Positions 1-7,125 of a stretch of 10,852 nucleotides of DNA are shown here, one piece after another. The translations under genes were made by a program, and so were the position numbers. This DNA comes from Acidimicrobiia bacterium (lineage in GTDB: Bacteria; Actinomycetota; Acidimicrobiia; IMCC26256), in assembly GCA_023262065.1 (NCBI GenBank), contig JALRDW010000064.1, positions 1 to 10,852 on the forward strand, read 5' to 3'. The notes under the pieces are model-generated. The model was not told the origin of the DNA and searched no databases. It saw nothing but the letters and a program-made list of their open reading frames with translations. Position 1 is the first letter of the stretch. Every line of letters starts with the position of its first letter.

Positions 1-2057
1 TGCTCCTTGGCGGTGAGGAACCGCGAGAGGACCTCGACCCGCACCGGGAACCCGGCGTACCGCTCGCGGAAGGTCTGTCCGTGCTGGTTCGCCAGCAGCG
101 TCGTCGGCACGAGCACCGCAACCTGCTTGCCGTCCTGGACCGCCTTGAACGCGGCGCGCAGCGCGATCTCGGTCTTGCCGTACCCGACGTCACCGCAGAT
201 GAGCCGGTCCATCGGGATCGGGCGCTCCATATCGGCCTTGACGTCGATGATCGCCTGCAGCTGGTCCGGCGTCTCCTCGTAGCCGAACGCGTCCTCCATC
301 TCGCGCTGCCAGGGCGTGTCCGGTCCGAACGCGTGACCGACCGTCGCGAGGCGCTCCCGGTACAGCGCGACGAGTTCGGCCGCGATCTGGGCCACCGCCG
401 TGCGCACCTTCGTGCGCGTGCGGTGCCACTCCGCCCCGCCCATCCGCGAGAGGGCCGGCGCGTCGCCGCCCGTGTACCGACGGACCGTGCCGATCTGGTC
501 CGTGGGGACGTAGAGGCGGTCGCTGCCCCGGTACGCGAGCATGAGGTAGTCGCGCTCCACCCCGCCGATGGCCCGTTGCACCATCCCCTCGAACCGCCCG
601 ACACCGTGCACCTGGTGCACGACGAAGTCGCCGACCTTGAGGTCGTCGTAGAAGTCGGCCTGCTTGCGCGCACCCCGCGCCCTGCGGTGCACCCGACGCC
701 GGCCCGAGAGGTCGGCCTCGGCCACGAGGGCGACCCCGGCCGGTCCGGCGACCACCCCGCGCTCGAGCGGGGCGATGACCACGCTCACGGTGCCCGCCCC
801 GCGTGCGGGCTCGTCGACGACGGGAGCGTCGATGTGACCCTCGGCCAACACCTCGGACAGCCGCCGCGCGCTCGCGGCCCCCTCGGCCGCCACGACGACG
901 CGCAGGCCCCGGGCCGCCAGCGCCCGGATCCGATCCGCGAGCGCCTCCACGTCACCGACCACGGGGTCGAAGGCCGACGCGACGAGCAGTGGGGTGTCCG
1001 GCCGGTCGGGCGCGCCGAGCACGCTCGTCACGATCGCCGGACCGTGGGCGAGGAGGCGGTCGAAGTCGAGGGTGAGCCGCTCGAGTGCGGCGGGCTCGGT
1101 CCCCCAGGTACCGGCGAGGACCCCGGCGAGCGCCTCCTCCTCCTCGAGCAGTTCCCCGGCCCGATCGCGCAGGCGACGCGGCTCCACGAGCAGCACCTGC
1201 GACCGCTCGGGCAGCAGGTCGGTGAGGAGGTGCTCCTCCCCGCAGAGCCACGGCAGCCAGGACTCCATCCCGTCGAAGGTCTGACCCTCGGCGATCCGCT
1301 CCCACTGCTCGCGCCCCCACGGTGCCTCATCGAGGAGCGCGCGGGCCCGGTCGCGCACCTCGGCCGTCGGGAGCAGTTCGCGGGCCGGGAGGATGGTGAT
1401 CGCGTCGAGATCACGGGTGGAGCGCTGGTCCGCGACGGAGAACCCCGACAGTCGTTCGACCTCGTCGCCCCAGAGGTCGACCCGCACCGGGTGGTCGGCG
1501 GTGGAGGGGTAGACGTCGACGATCGAACCCCGCACCGCGACCTCACCGCGGGACTCGACCTGGTACTCGCGCCGGTACCCCGCCGCCACCAACCGGGTCA
1601 CGAGGTCCTCCCGATCCACCCGATCACCCGGCGCGATGACGATCGGCTCGACGTCCTCGACGTGCGGACCGAGGCGTTGCACGAGGGCGCGCACGGGTGC
1701 GACGACGACCGCGAGATCCTCGTCACCGTGTCGCAGCCTCCACATCACGCGGAGTCGCCGACCCATCGTCTCGAGGTTCGGGGACACGCGCTCGAACGGG
1801 AGGGTCTCCCAGGCCGGGAAGAGTTCGACCGCGTCGGGGCCGAGCAACGGCACGAGATCACCGCTGATGCGCTCGGCCTCGGCCACGGTCGGCACGGCGA
1901 CGAGCAGGGGACGACGTCCGGCCACCCGACCGAGCGCGGCGACGAACAACGGCCGCGCGACGTCCGGCACCGCGACGACGTCGGCGGCCGCGGCCGCGGC
2001 CAGGACTGCGGGATCCTCGGCGAGGTGCGCGGTGAGCGCGTGGAGGGGCGCGGTCAT
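1..2057 (-). CDS. mfd: Transcription-repair coupling factor Mfd, N-terminal 685 residues (3' end outside window)
   Basis: Mfd is an ATP-driven DNA translocase that removes RNA polymerase stalled at lesions and recruits UvrA. The ATG at 2057 opens a frame that runs off the window edge without a stop, giving 685 codons, about 60% of the usual 1100-1200 residues. The N-terminal half has the UvrB-homology module, including a stretch reading RGEVAVRGSIVDVYP. From about residue 474 comes the CarD-like RNA-polymerase-interaction domain (KVGDFVVHQVHGVGRF), then the first RecA-like motor domain with Walker A GDVGYGKT at about 622-629 and the following VPTTLLANQH. The second motor lobe and the C-terminal UvrA-interaction domain are outside the window. 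Only 12 nt separate it from the pth stop, and GAGG overlapping that stop can serve as ribosome binding site, so it is probably cotranscribed with pth. Identification is secure. Confidence 0.96.
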   Translation of the reverse strand, partial: MTAPLHALTAHLAEDPAVLAAAAAADVVAVPDVARPLFVAALGRVAGRRPLLVAVPTVAEAERISGDLVPLLGPDAVELFPAWETLPFERVSPNLETMGRRLRVMWRLRHGDEDLAVVVAPVRALVQRLGPHVEDVEPIVIAPGDRVDREDLVTRLVAAGYRREYQVESRGEVAVRGSIVDVYPSTADHPVRVDLWGDEVERLSGFSVADQRSTRDLDAITILPARELLPTAEVRDRARALLDEAPWGREQWERIAEGQTFDGMESWLPWLCGEEHLLTDLLPERSQVLLVEPRRLRDRAGELLEEEEALAGVLAGTWGTEPAALERLTLDFDRLLAHGPAIVTSVLGAPDRPDTPLLVASAFDPVVGDVEALADRIRALAARGLRVVVAAEGAASARRLSEVLAEGHIDAPVVDEPARGAGTVSVVIAPLERGVVAGPAGVALVAEADLSGRRRVHRRARGARKQADFYDDLKVGDFVVHQVHGVGRFEGMVQRAIGGVERDYLMLAYRGSDRLYVPTDQIGTVRRYTGGDAPALSRMGGAEWHRTRTKVRTAVAQIAAELVALYRERLATVGHAFGPDTPWQREMEDAFGYEETPDQLQAIIDVKADMERPIPMDRLICGDVGYGKTEIALRAAFKAVQDGKQVAVLVPTTLLANQHGQTFRERYAGFPVRVEVLSRFLTAKE

Positions 2058-2069
2058 CCGCAGCCGGCC

Positions 2070-2672
2070 TCAGTTGTACCGGTTCATCGCGGCGTCGATG
2101 CCGTCGGCGACGATCGCCTCCACCGCATCGGCGGCCTGCTCGAGGGTGACCTCGATCTCGGTGCGGTCACGCTTCGAGAACCGGTCGAGCACGTGGTTCG
2201 CACCCTGCTCGCGGCTCGGGGGCTTGCCGATGCCGATGCGCACCCGCAGGAACCCGTCGTCGTGGAGGTGGTGCTTGATGGAGCGAAGCCCGTTGTGGCC
2301 GGCGAGGCCCCCACCGGCCTTGAGCTTGAGGGCGGCGAGCGGGAGGTCCAACTCGTCGTGGACGACGATCACGCCCGCGACCTCCACCCCGTAGCGGTGG
2401 ACGAGTCGCCGCACGGCGTCGCCCGAGTCGTTCATGTAGGTCGTCGGCACCGCGAGGGCGACCCGGGCCGGACCGAGGCGGACCTCGTCGACGAGCGCCC
2501 GCTCCTTACCCTTGCGCAGGCGAGCGCCATGACGCGCGGCGAGGATCTCGACCACATCCGTGCCCACGTTGTGACGCGTGCGGACGTACTGGTCGCCCGG
2601 ATTGCCGAGCCCGACGACGAGGAAGTCGGCCGGGGTGCCGGTGCGCGGTGCGTCGGGTGAGCGCCGCGGCAC
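2070..2672 (-). CDS. pth: Peptidyl-tRNA hydrolase
   Basis: Pth cleaves the ester bond of peptidyl-tRNAs that drop off the ribosome and so recycles tRNA in the cytoplasm. At 200 residues it has the normal length for the bacterial Pth family. Family motifs are intact: VVGLGNPG with N24, the catalytic histidine H34 in RTRHNVG, N81 in PTTYMNDSG, D106 in VVHDELDLP, and N127 in GHNGLRS. The start is GTG at 2672, three bases after the rplY stop, with GAGG about 11 nt upstream inside the rplY tail. The first 15 residues before the beta strand FLVVGLGNPG are a short non-conserved extension, so a slightly later start is possible but no better one is visible. It sits between rplY and mfd, as in mycobacteria. 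Confidence 0.96.
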   Translation of the reverse strand: MPRRSPDAPRTGTPADFLVVGLGNPGDQYVRTRHNVGTDVVEILAARHGARLRKGKERALVDEVRLGPARVALAVPTTYMNDSGDAVRRLVHRYGVEVAGVIVVHDELDLPLAALKLKAGGGLAGHNGLRSIKHHLHDDGFLRVRIGIGKPPSREQGANHVLDRFSKRDRTEIEVTLEQAADAVEAIVADGIDAAMNRYN

Positions 2673-2675
2673 GGA

Positions 2676-3293
2676 TCAGGCCTCGGGCGACTCGCCGCCC
2701 TCGGACTCCTCGCCCTCGCCCTCACCCGTGCCGGTGAGGCCGCGCGGGACGGCCACCTGTACGACGAGCGCGTCGGCGGGCAGCGCGATCGTGACGCCGT
2801 CCGGGCAGGCGATGTCCGCGACCTTGATCTGGTCGCCGAGTCCGAGGCCCGCGATCGACACCTCGATCGCGGTCGGGATCCGGTCCGGGAGCGCACTCAC
2901 CGACACGGTGAAGAGCTGCTGCTCGAGCTTGCCACCGGCCTTCGTGCCGGGGGCCTCGCCGACGATGACGAGCGGGACCTCGGCGTCGACCGCGGTGTCG
3001 CGGCTCACCCGGATGAAATCGACGTGCTGGAGGATGCCCCGGGTCGGGTGGCGCTGGATCTGCCGGGCGAGGGCGAGGACGTCGCCCCCGTCGACCTGCA
3101 GGGTGATGAGGCTGTTCGCACCGGTGTCCGAGTGGAGGATGTGGTCGAGCTCGCGGGCCGAGACCGTGACGGCGATGGTGTCCGTGCCCAGGCCGTAGAC
3201 GACGGCCGGGACCTGACCCCCGCGGCGGAGGCGGCCGGCGGGGCCGGAGCCGCGCTCGGTGCGGATCGAGGCGGTGAGGGTGGCGTCGGTCAT
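2676..3293 (-). CDS. rplY: 50S ribosomal protein L25, long Ctc/TL5 form
   Basis: L25 binds 5S rRNA in the large ribosomal subunit. The 205-residue product has the N-terminal 5S-binding barrel (about residues 1-90, with GQVPAVVYG and QRHPTRGILQHVDF) and the additional TL5/Ctc beta domain (about 95-185, with VPLVIVGEAPGTKAGG). It ends in a low-complexity acidic tail rich in G, E and S (GTGEGEGEESEGGESPEA), common in the long form. I chose ATG at 3293, giving MTDATLTASIRTE. The frame stays open to an ATG at 3332, but the extra 13 residues do not resemble L25, and AAAGGA lies about 10 nt upstream of 3293. Ctc in Bacillus is a general-stress protein. Here the 129-nt gap before the gene leaves room for separate control. 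Confidence 0.93.
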   Translation of the reverse strand: MTDATLTASIRTERGSGPAGRLRRGGQVPAVVYGLGTDTIAVTVSARELDHILHSDTGANSLITLQVDGGDVLALARQIQRHPTRGILQHVDFIRVSRDTAVDAEVPLVIVGEAPGTKAGGKLEQQLFTVSVSALPDRIPTAIEVSIAGLGLGDQIKVADIACPDGVTIALPADALVVQVAVPRGLTGTGEGEGEESEGGESPEA

Positions 3294-3422
3294 GGCGCGT
3301 GGAGTCCTTTGCGGGAGTTCGGGGCCGCCCATTGTGGACCGTGCGGCCCCTCGGGGCCAAACGCAGCGGTTCCGGGCCCCGGCGGGCGGGTCGGAACCGG
3401 GCGGGGCCGGTGGCCCGGGGGC
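3294..3422 (-). promoter_or_regulatory. prs-rplY intergenic region with inverted repeats and possible rplY promoter
   Basis: This 129-nt gap is the only large one inside the glmU-mfd block. It contains an 8-bp perfect inverted repeat, CGGTTCCG at 3367-3374 and CGGAACCG at 3392-3399, with a 17-nt GC-rich spacer. It also holds a compact hairpin GGCCCC-TC-GGGGCC at 3345-3358. Neither is followed by a clear T-run, so both are weak terminator candidates. CACAAT (minus strand, 3331-3336) is the best -10-like element ahead of rplY, but no convincing -35 goes with it. Partial termination after prs plus a fresh start for rplY is an inference. Confidence 0.3.
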
Positions 3423-4412
3423 TCAGACGTTGTCGCCGCGGAAGAGTTCGCTCACCGAGGTGTCCTCGAACACCGCGTCGAGGGCCTCGGCCACGATCGG
3501 GGCGATCGACAGGACGGTGAGGCGGTCGAAGCGCTTCTCGTCCGGGATCGGGATCGTGTTCGTGACCACGACCTCCTCGACCGGCGCCTCGCGCAGGCGC
3601 TCGACCGCCGGACCCGAGAGCAGGCCGTGGGTCGCGAGGATCCGCACGGAGGCCGCGCCACGGTCCTTGAGCAGGCTCGCCGCGGCGGCGACCGTGCCCG
3701 CGGTGTCGATCATGTCGTCCACCACGATGCAGTGGCGGCCCTCGACCTCACCGACCACCTCGCTGGCGACCGCCACGTTGTGGGTTCCCTTCGGCCGCCG
3801 CTTGTCGATGAACGCGAGCTCCGACTCGATGTCGTACTCCGCGAGGTAGTTCGAGAACCGGCGCATGAGCTTGCCGCCACCTGCGTCCGGGGAGACCACG
3901 GTGACGTCCGCGCCCGCACCGAAGAGCTTCGCCGCGTACTCCGCGAGCAGCGGCACCGCGGTGAGGTGGTCGACCGGCTTGTCGAAGAAGCCCTGGATCT
4001 GCCCGGTGTGCAGGTCCACCGTCACCACCCGATCCGCACCGGCCACGGTGATGAGATCCGCCACCAGGCGGGCCGTGATCGGCTCGCGTCCCTCGGCCTT
4101 GCGGTCCTGGCGCGCGTACCCGTAGAACGGCGTCACCGCGGTGATGCGCTTGGCCGACGCACGCTTGGCCGCGTCGATCATGATGAGCATCTCCATGACC
4201 CGCTCGTTGATCGGCTCGCAGTGGCTCTGGATGATGAACACGTCCGAGCCGCGGATGCTCTCGCCGAACCGGCAGTAGATCTCGCCGTTGGCGAACGTCG
4301 ACAGCACGACCTCGCCGAGCGGGACGTCGAGGGCCCGCGCGATCTCCTCGCTGAGGTCCCGGTTCCCGCGGCCGGCGAACAGCTGCAGTCGCTTGGTGGG
4401 GACGAGCTCCAT
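3423..4412 (-). CDS. prs: Ribose-phosphate pyrophosphokinase (PRPP synthetase, class I)
   Basis: This enzyme makes PRPP from ribose 5-phosphate and ATP for purine, pyrimidine, histidine, tryptophan and NAD synthesis. In actinobacteria PRPP also feeds the decaprenyl-phospho-arabinose pathway where that exists. The 329-residue length is normal for class I. Visible motifs are the N-terminal LFAGRGNRDLSEEIA, the ATP-binding flexible loop YGYARQDRK (98-105), VDLHTGQIQGFF with H135, SPDAGGGK (174-181), and the PRPP loop VVDDMIDTAGT (230-240). The ATG at 4412 lies five bases after the glmU stop, with AGGA overlapping that TAG as ribosome binding site. It is therefore almost certainly cotranscribed with glmU, and the glmU-prs pair is widely conserved in Gram-positive bacteria. 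No oddities seen. Confidence 0.98.
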   Translation of the reverse strand: MELVPTKRLQLFAGRGNRDLSEEIARALDVPLGEVVLSTFANGEIYCRFGESIRGSDVFIIQSHCEPINERVMEMLIMIDAAKRASAKRITAVTPFYGYARQDRKAEGREPITARLVADLITVAGADRVVTVDLHTGQIQGFFDKPVDHLTAVPLLAEYAAKLFGAGADVTVVSPDAGGGKLMRRFSNYLAEYDIESELAFIDKRRPKGTHNVAVASEVVGEVEGRHCIVVDDMIDTAGTVAAAASLLKDRGAASVRILATHGLLSGPAVERLREAPVEEVVVTNTIPIPDEKRFDRLTVLSIAPIVAEALDAVFEDTSVSELFRGDNV

Positions 4413-4417
4413 CGTTC

Positions 4418-5827
4418 CTAGTTCCCTTCGTCGAGCCGGTCGGCCCAGCCCTCGTCGATCTCGGCCGGGACCCCCTTGGCCAGTGCCCCGGGCGGCACGT
4501 CCCGGGTCACGACCGATCCTGCCCCGGTGTACGCACCGTCACCGATCCGGACCGGTGCCCGCAGCACGGTGTTCGACCCGATCCGGGCGTCCGCCCCGAT
4601 CTCGGTGCGGTGCTTGGCCCGGCCGTCGTAGTTCGCGGTGATGGTGCCGGCGCCGACGTTGGCCCGGGGGCCCACGGTGGCGTCACCGACGTAGGCGAGG
4701 TGCGGCACCTTGGCGCCCTCACCGATCTCGGCGTTCTTGGTCTCGACGAACGTGCCGACGTGGGCCCCGGCGGCGAGCCGGGTGCCGGCCCGCAGCGACA
4801 CGAAGGGGCCGACCGCGCATCCGGCACCGATCGCCGCCGACCGGGCCACGGTGTGGGAGACGGTCGCCCCGGACCCGACCTCGGTGTCGACGAGGCGGAC
4901 GTCGGGTCCGAGGACCGCGCCGGACGCGATCGTGGTGGCCCCCTCGAGGAGGGTGTTCGGGAGGATCCGCACGTCGGCCTCGAGCACGACCGACGCGTCG
5001 ATGTAGGTGGTGCGTGGATCGACCATCGTCACGCCGGCCCGCATCCACGCGTCGTTGATCCGATCCCGCAGCGCGGCCTCGGCCCGTGCGAGCTGGGCCC
5101 GGTCGTTGACGCCCATGCACTCGAACGGGTCCTCGACCGCGACCGCCCCGACCGTGTGCCCGGCGTCGCGCAGGACCGCGACGACGTCGGTCAGGTAGTA
5201 CTCGCCCTGCGCGTTGGCGGGGGTCAGGCGACGCAGTGCCGGCGCGAGCAACGAGCGCCGGAAGCAGTAGATCGCGGGATTGATCTCGGTGATCGCCCGC
5301 TCCTCGTCGGTCGCATCGGCCTGCTCGACGATCCTGGCGACACCACCGCGTCCATCGCGCACGATGCGCCCGTACCCCGTGGGATCGTCGAGGTGGGTGG
5401 TGAGCAGCGTCGCCGCGGCGTCCGTGGCTCGGTGGTGGGCCACGAGGGCGGCGACGGTCTCGGGCCGGAGCAGCGGGACGTCACCGACGAGCACGAGCAC
5501 GTCGTCCTCGTCGAGGCCGTCGTCCTCCGGGAAGGCACCGAGCGCGACCGCGGTCGCGTCCCCGGTCCCGCGCTGGACCCGTTGCTCGACGAAGTCGACG
5601 GGGATCGCAGTGTCGAGCGCGTCCTGCATGGCGGCGGTCACCTGCTCGGCCCGGTGGCCCACGACGAGGAGGACCCGCTCGATGGGGAGCGCGACGAGGG
5701 CGTCGACGAGGTGGGCGAGCATCGGACGCCCGGCGAGCGGGTGGAGCACCTTCGGGGTCGCCGAACGCATGCGCGTGCCCTCGCCGGCGGCGAGGACGAT
5801 CGCGGCGAGGGGCCGCTGGACCGCCAT
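4418..5827 (-). CDS. glmU: Bifunctional UDP-N-acetylglucosamine pyrophosphorylase / glucosamine-1-phosphate N-acetyltransferase
   Basis: GlmU acetylates glucosamine 1-phosphate with acetyl-CoA, then couples the product to UTP, giving UDP-GlcNAc for peptidoglycan. The 469-residue protein has both halves. The uridyltransferase domain shows LAAGEGTRM (12-20), TPKVLHPL, QRGTGDA (85-91; the more usual form is QLGTGHA), the metal-binding GDVPLL with D116, and GVNDRAQLA. The C-terminal left-handed beta-helix has hexapeptide repeats and the acetyltransferase motifs ETKNAEIG, HLAYVGDATVG and NVGAGTITANYDG. The ATG at 5827 follows a purine-rich GGAGAGGAG whose end lies about 12 nt upstream. It is the first protein gene of the glmU-prs-rplY-pth-mfd block and starts 64 nt after the tRNA-Gln gene on the same strand, so read-through from the tRNA promoter is possible. 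Confidence 0.98.
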   Translation of the reverse strand: MAVQRPLAAIVLAAGEGTRMRSATPKVLHPLAGRPMLAHLVDALVALPIERVLLVVGHRAEQVTAAMQDALDTAIPVDFVEQRVQRGTGDATAVALGAFPEDDGLDEDDVLVLVGDVPLLRPETVAALVAHHRATDAAATLLTTHLDDPTGYGRIVRDGRGGVARIVEQADATDEERAITEINPAIYCFRRSLLAPALRRLTPANAQGEYYLTDVVAVLRDAGHTVGAVAVEDPFECMGVNDRAQLARAEAALRDRINDAWMRAGVTMVDPRTTYIDASVVLEADVRILPNTLLEGATTIASGAVLGPDVRLVDTEVGSGATVSHTVARSAAIGAGCAVGPFVSLRAGTRLAAGAHVGTFVETKNAEIGEGAKVPHLAYVGDATVGPRANVGAGTITANYDGRAKHRTEIGADARIGSNTVLRAPVRIGDGAYTGAGSVVTRDVPPGALAKGVPAEIDEGWADRLDEGN

Positions 5828-5891
5828 GAGTGCTGCTCGCTCCTCTCCGTGTGCCGGGCCCGGGGGCCGGGGTCGCCTCTACGGTTCGGGG

Positions 5892-5965
5892 TGGCTCGGG
5901 GGCAGGGTTTCGAACCCCGACCTGGGACTCCAAAGGACCCCGTGCTGCCGTTACACCACCCCCGA
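5892..5965 (-). tRNA. tRNA-Gln, anticodon UUG, with encoded CCA
   Basis: A full cloverleaf can be drawn on the minus strand. The acceptor stem is TCGGGGG (5965-5959) with CCCCCGA (5902-5896), discriminator G (5895) and genomic CCA (5894-5892). The D arm is GTG...CAC (5956-5942), the anticodon loop CTTTGGA (5935-5929) with anticodon TTG (5933-5931), and the T arm CGGGG-TTCGAAA-CCCTG. The weak U1-A72 pair and G73 match known glutamine tRNA identity elements. The anticodon stem GGGTC/GTCCC has a U30-U40 mismatch, and the variable loop is only 4 nt; both are somewhat unusual. The gene lies between bS22 (divergent) and glmU (same strand). Confidence 0.9.
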
Positions 5966-5981
5966 CACGGCCCCGTGGGCG

Positions 5982-5987
5982 ACCCTA
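5982..5987 (-). promoter_or_regulatory. Possible -10 element for tRNA-Gln
   Basis: TAGGGT on the minus strand fits TANNNT and ends 16 nt before the mature 5' end of the tRNA. I do not see a good -35 hexamer 16-18 nt further upstream, so the call rests on position and hexamer alone. Confidence 0.3.
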
Positions 5988-6066
5988 CCCCGAACCGCCC
6001 GGACCACCCACGGGACTGCGTGCGTCGGCGCGGCCCCGGTGCGCCGCCGGCGCGGCCCGACACGAT

Positions 6067-6096
6067 GTGACGGCGACCGGCGGCCCCGTGTAGGTT
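6067..6096 (+). promoter_or_regulatory. Promoter for the bS22 gene
   Basis: GTGACG at 6067-6072 (four of six matches to TTGACA) and TAGGTT at 6091-6096 (TANNNT) are separated by 18 nt. The -10 ends only 10 nt before the ATG at 6107. Transcription would start within a few bases of the start codon, and no Shine-Dalgarno sequence is visible, so a leaderless or nearly leaderless mRNA is likely. Confidence 0.55.
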
Positions 6097-6106
6097 CACC
6101 GGCCTC

Positions 6107-6208
6107 ATGGGCTCCCTGATCAAGAAGCGCCGCAAGCGCATGCGCAAGAAGAAGCACAAGAAGCTGCTGAAGAAGACGCGTTGGCAGCGCCGGAACCAGG
6201 GTCGTTAG
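6107..6208 (+). CDS. Small ribosomal subunit protein bS22 (AURKAIP1/COX24 domain), 33 aa
   Basis: This short gene encodes 33 residues beginning MGSLIKKRRKRMRKKKHKK and ending in RWQRRNQGR, with 10 Lys and 8 Arg. It closely matches the actinobacterial AURKAIP1/COX24-domain protein (which starts MGS-V/L-IKKRRKRM), found as the extra small-subunit protein bS22 in mycobacterial ribosome structures. By analogy it binds 16S rRNA in the 30S subunit. It is the only plus-strand gene in the window. It lies between tRNA-Gln (divergent) and ispE (convergent), has its own promoter close to the ATG and a strong hairpin terminator after the TAG. It is easily missed by gene finders because of its length. The sequence match and codon pattern make it confident. 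Confidence 0.93.
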   Translation: MGSLIKKRRKRMRKKKHKKLLKKTRWQRRNQGR

Positions 6209-6224
6209 CCCGAACCCACCGCTG

Positions 6225-6250
6225 AAGGACCGCCCTCCGGGGCGGTCCTT
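6225..6250. terminator. Hairpin terminator between convergent bS22 and ispE
   Basis: AAGGACCGCCC (6225-6235) and GGGCGGTCCTT (6240-6250) form an 11-bp perfect stem with a 4-nt loop, TCCG. It lies 16 nt after the bS22 stop and 23 nt after the ispE stop on the other strand. Each arm's A/T end supplies only a short T-run (CTT, then TTCCCGTT on the plus side). It could act in both directions, and the short U-tract is typical of high-GC actinobacteria. Confidence 0.75.
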
Positions 6251-6273
6251 CCCGTTGCGGGCCCCCGGTCGGC

Positions 6274-7125
6274 TCAGGCCCCGGGGACCGCCGGGGCGCG
6301 ACCGGCCCAGGCCCGCACGCCGTCGATCGCCCCGAGCGCGGCGGCCGCCGCCCGTGCGGCGGCCGCGTCCGGCATCGGCGCGGCGTACGCGGAGCCGCTG
6401 CCGGCGAGCAGGGCGGGGCCGCCGCACACCGACTCGACCCGGTCGCGGAACGCGGCGAGCCCCGGGGCGACCACCTCGGCGGCCGCCTCGAGATCGTTGG
6501 CCCACTCCGGCCCCCAGACCTCGGCCCACCCCGCGGGCGCGGGCAGCGAGCGCGTGGCGACCGGCCCGCCGAGTGCGTCCCAGGCCCGGTAGACGGCCGG
6601 GGTCGAGCACCCGAACGGCGGCACCGCGACGACGAGGTCGAGCGGCGGACCGCCGTCGAGTGGGGTGAGGATCTCGCCCCGGCCCTCCATCCGGTTCACC
6701 CCACCCCGCATGCACACCGGGACGTCGGCCCCGAGGGTCGCCGCGATCGCGGCGACCCGCCCCGGATCGATGCCGAACCGGTCGCCGAGCGCGCGCAGCA
6801 CCGCGGCCGCGTCGGAGGACCCCCCGCCGAGTCCGGCCCCCGCCGGGATGTGCTTCTCGAGGTCGAGGTGCGCGGCGACGCCCTCCGGCAGCAGTTCGAG
6901 CGCGGCGCGCACCGCGAGGTTCGAGCGGTCCTCCGGGACCCCGTCCGCTGCGGGACCGTGGATCCGCGCGGTCACAGGGCTCGGCCCCTCCGGCTCCCCG
7001 ATCGCCAGGGTCAGCCGATCGGCGGGTGCATCGACGGCGACGACCAGCGCGTCGAGCGCGTGGTACCCACCCGGGAGCAGCCCGGTCACCCGCAGGGCGA
7101 GTGTGAGCTTCGCGTCGACCCGCAT
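6274..7125 (-). CDS. ispE: 4-diphosphocytidyl-2-C-methyl-D-erythritol kinase
   Basis: IspE is a GHMP kinase that phosphorylates CDP-methylerythritol in the non-mevalonate (MEP) isoprenoid pathway. The 283-residue product has the GHMP ATP-binding motif IPAGAGLGGGSSDAA (about 93-107), the catalytic aspartate D134 in GADVPV, RMEGRGE, and the C-terminal GSGSAY. The N-terminal substrate motif, usually AKxNL, reads AKLTL here: Lys6 is kept but the usual Asn is Thr8. I chose ATG at 7125, which shares one base with the rsmA stop (TGATG). A GTG at 7128 gives one more residue with a GTGA overlap and is equally possible. No separate Shine-Dalgarno is visible, so translation is probably coupled to rsmA. 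Confidence 0.93.
   Translation of the reverse strand: MRVDAKLTLALRVTGLLPGGYHALDALVVAVDAPADRLTLAIGEPEGPSPVTARIHGPAADGVPEDRSNLAVRAALELLPEGVAAHLDLEKHIPAGAGLGGGSSDAAAVLRALGDRFGIDPGRVAAIAATLGADVPVCMRGGVNRMEGRGEILTPLDGGPPLDLVVAVPPFGCSTPAVYRAWDALGGPVATRSLPAPAGWAEVWGPEWANDLEAAAEVVAPGLAAFRDRVESVCGGPALLAGSGSAYAAPMPDAAAARAAAAALGAIDGVRAWAGRAPAVPGA

Noticed and set aside
81..2660. 859-residue plus-strand open frame opposite mfd and pth
   Set aside because: It is antisense to two unmistakable enzymes. The translation is low-complexity, rich in R, H, D, G and V, with no family motif: a typical shadow of GC-rich codons.
3294..3332. N-terminal extension of L25 to the ATG at 3332
   Set aside because: The 13 extra residues do not fit L25, and the internal ATG at 3293 has a purine-rich ribosome binding site and matches the usual family start.
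3024..4421. 465-residue plus-strand open frame opposite rplY and prs
   Set aside because: Antisense shadow of prs and L25, with no recognisable domain and the same skewed composition.
4610..6070. 486-residue plus-strand open frame opposite glmU and tRNA-Gln
   Set aside because: It crosses the tRNA gene and mirrors GlmU codons; no motif.
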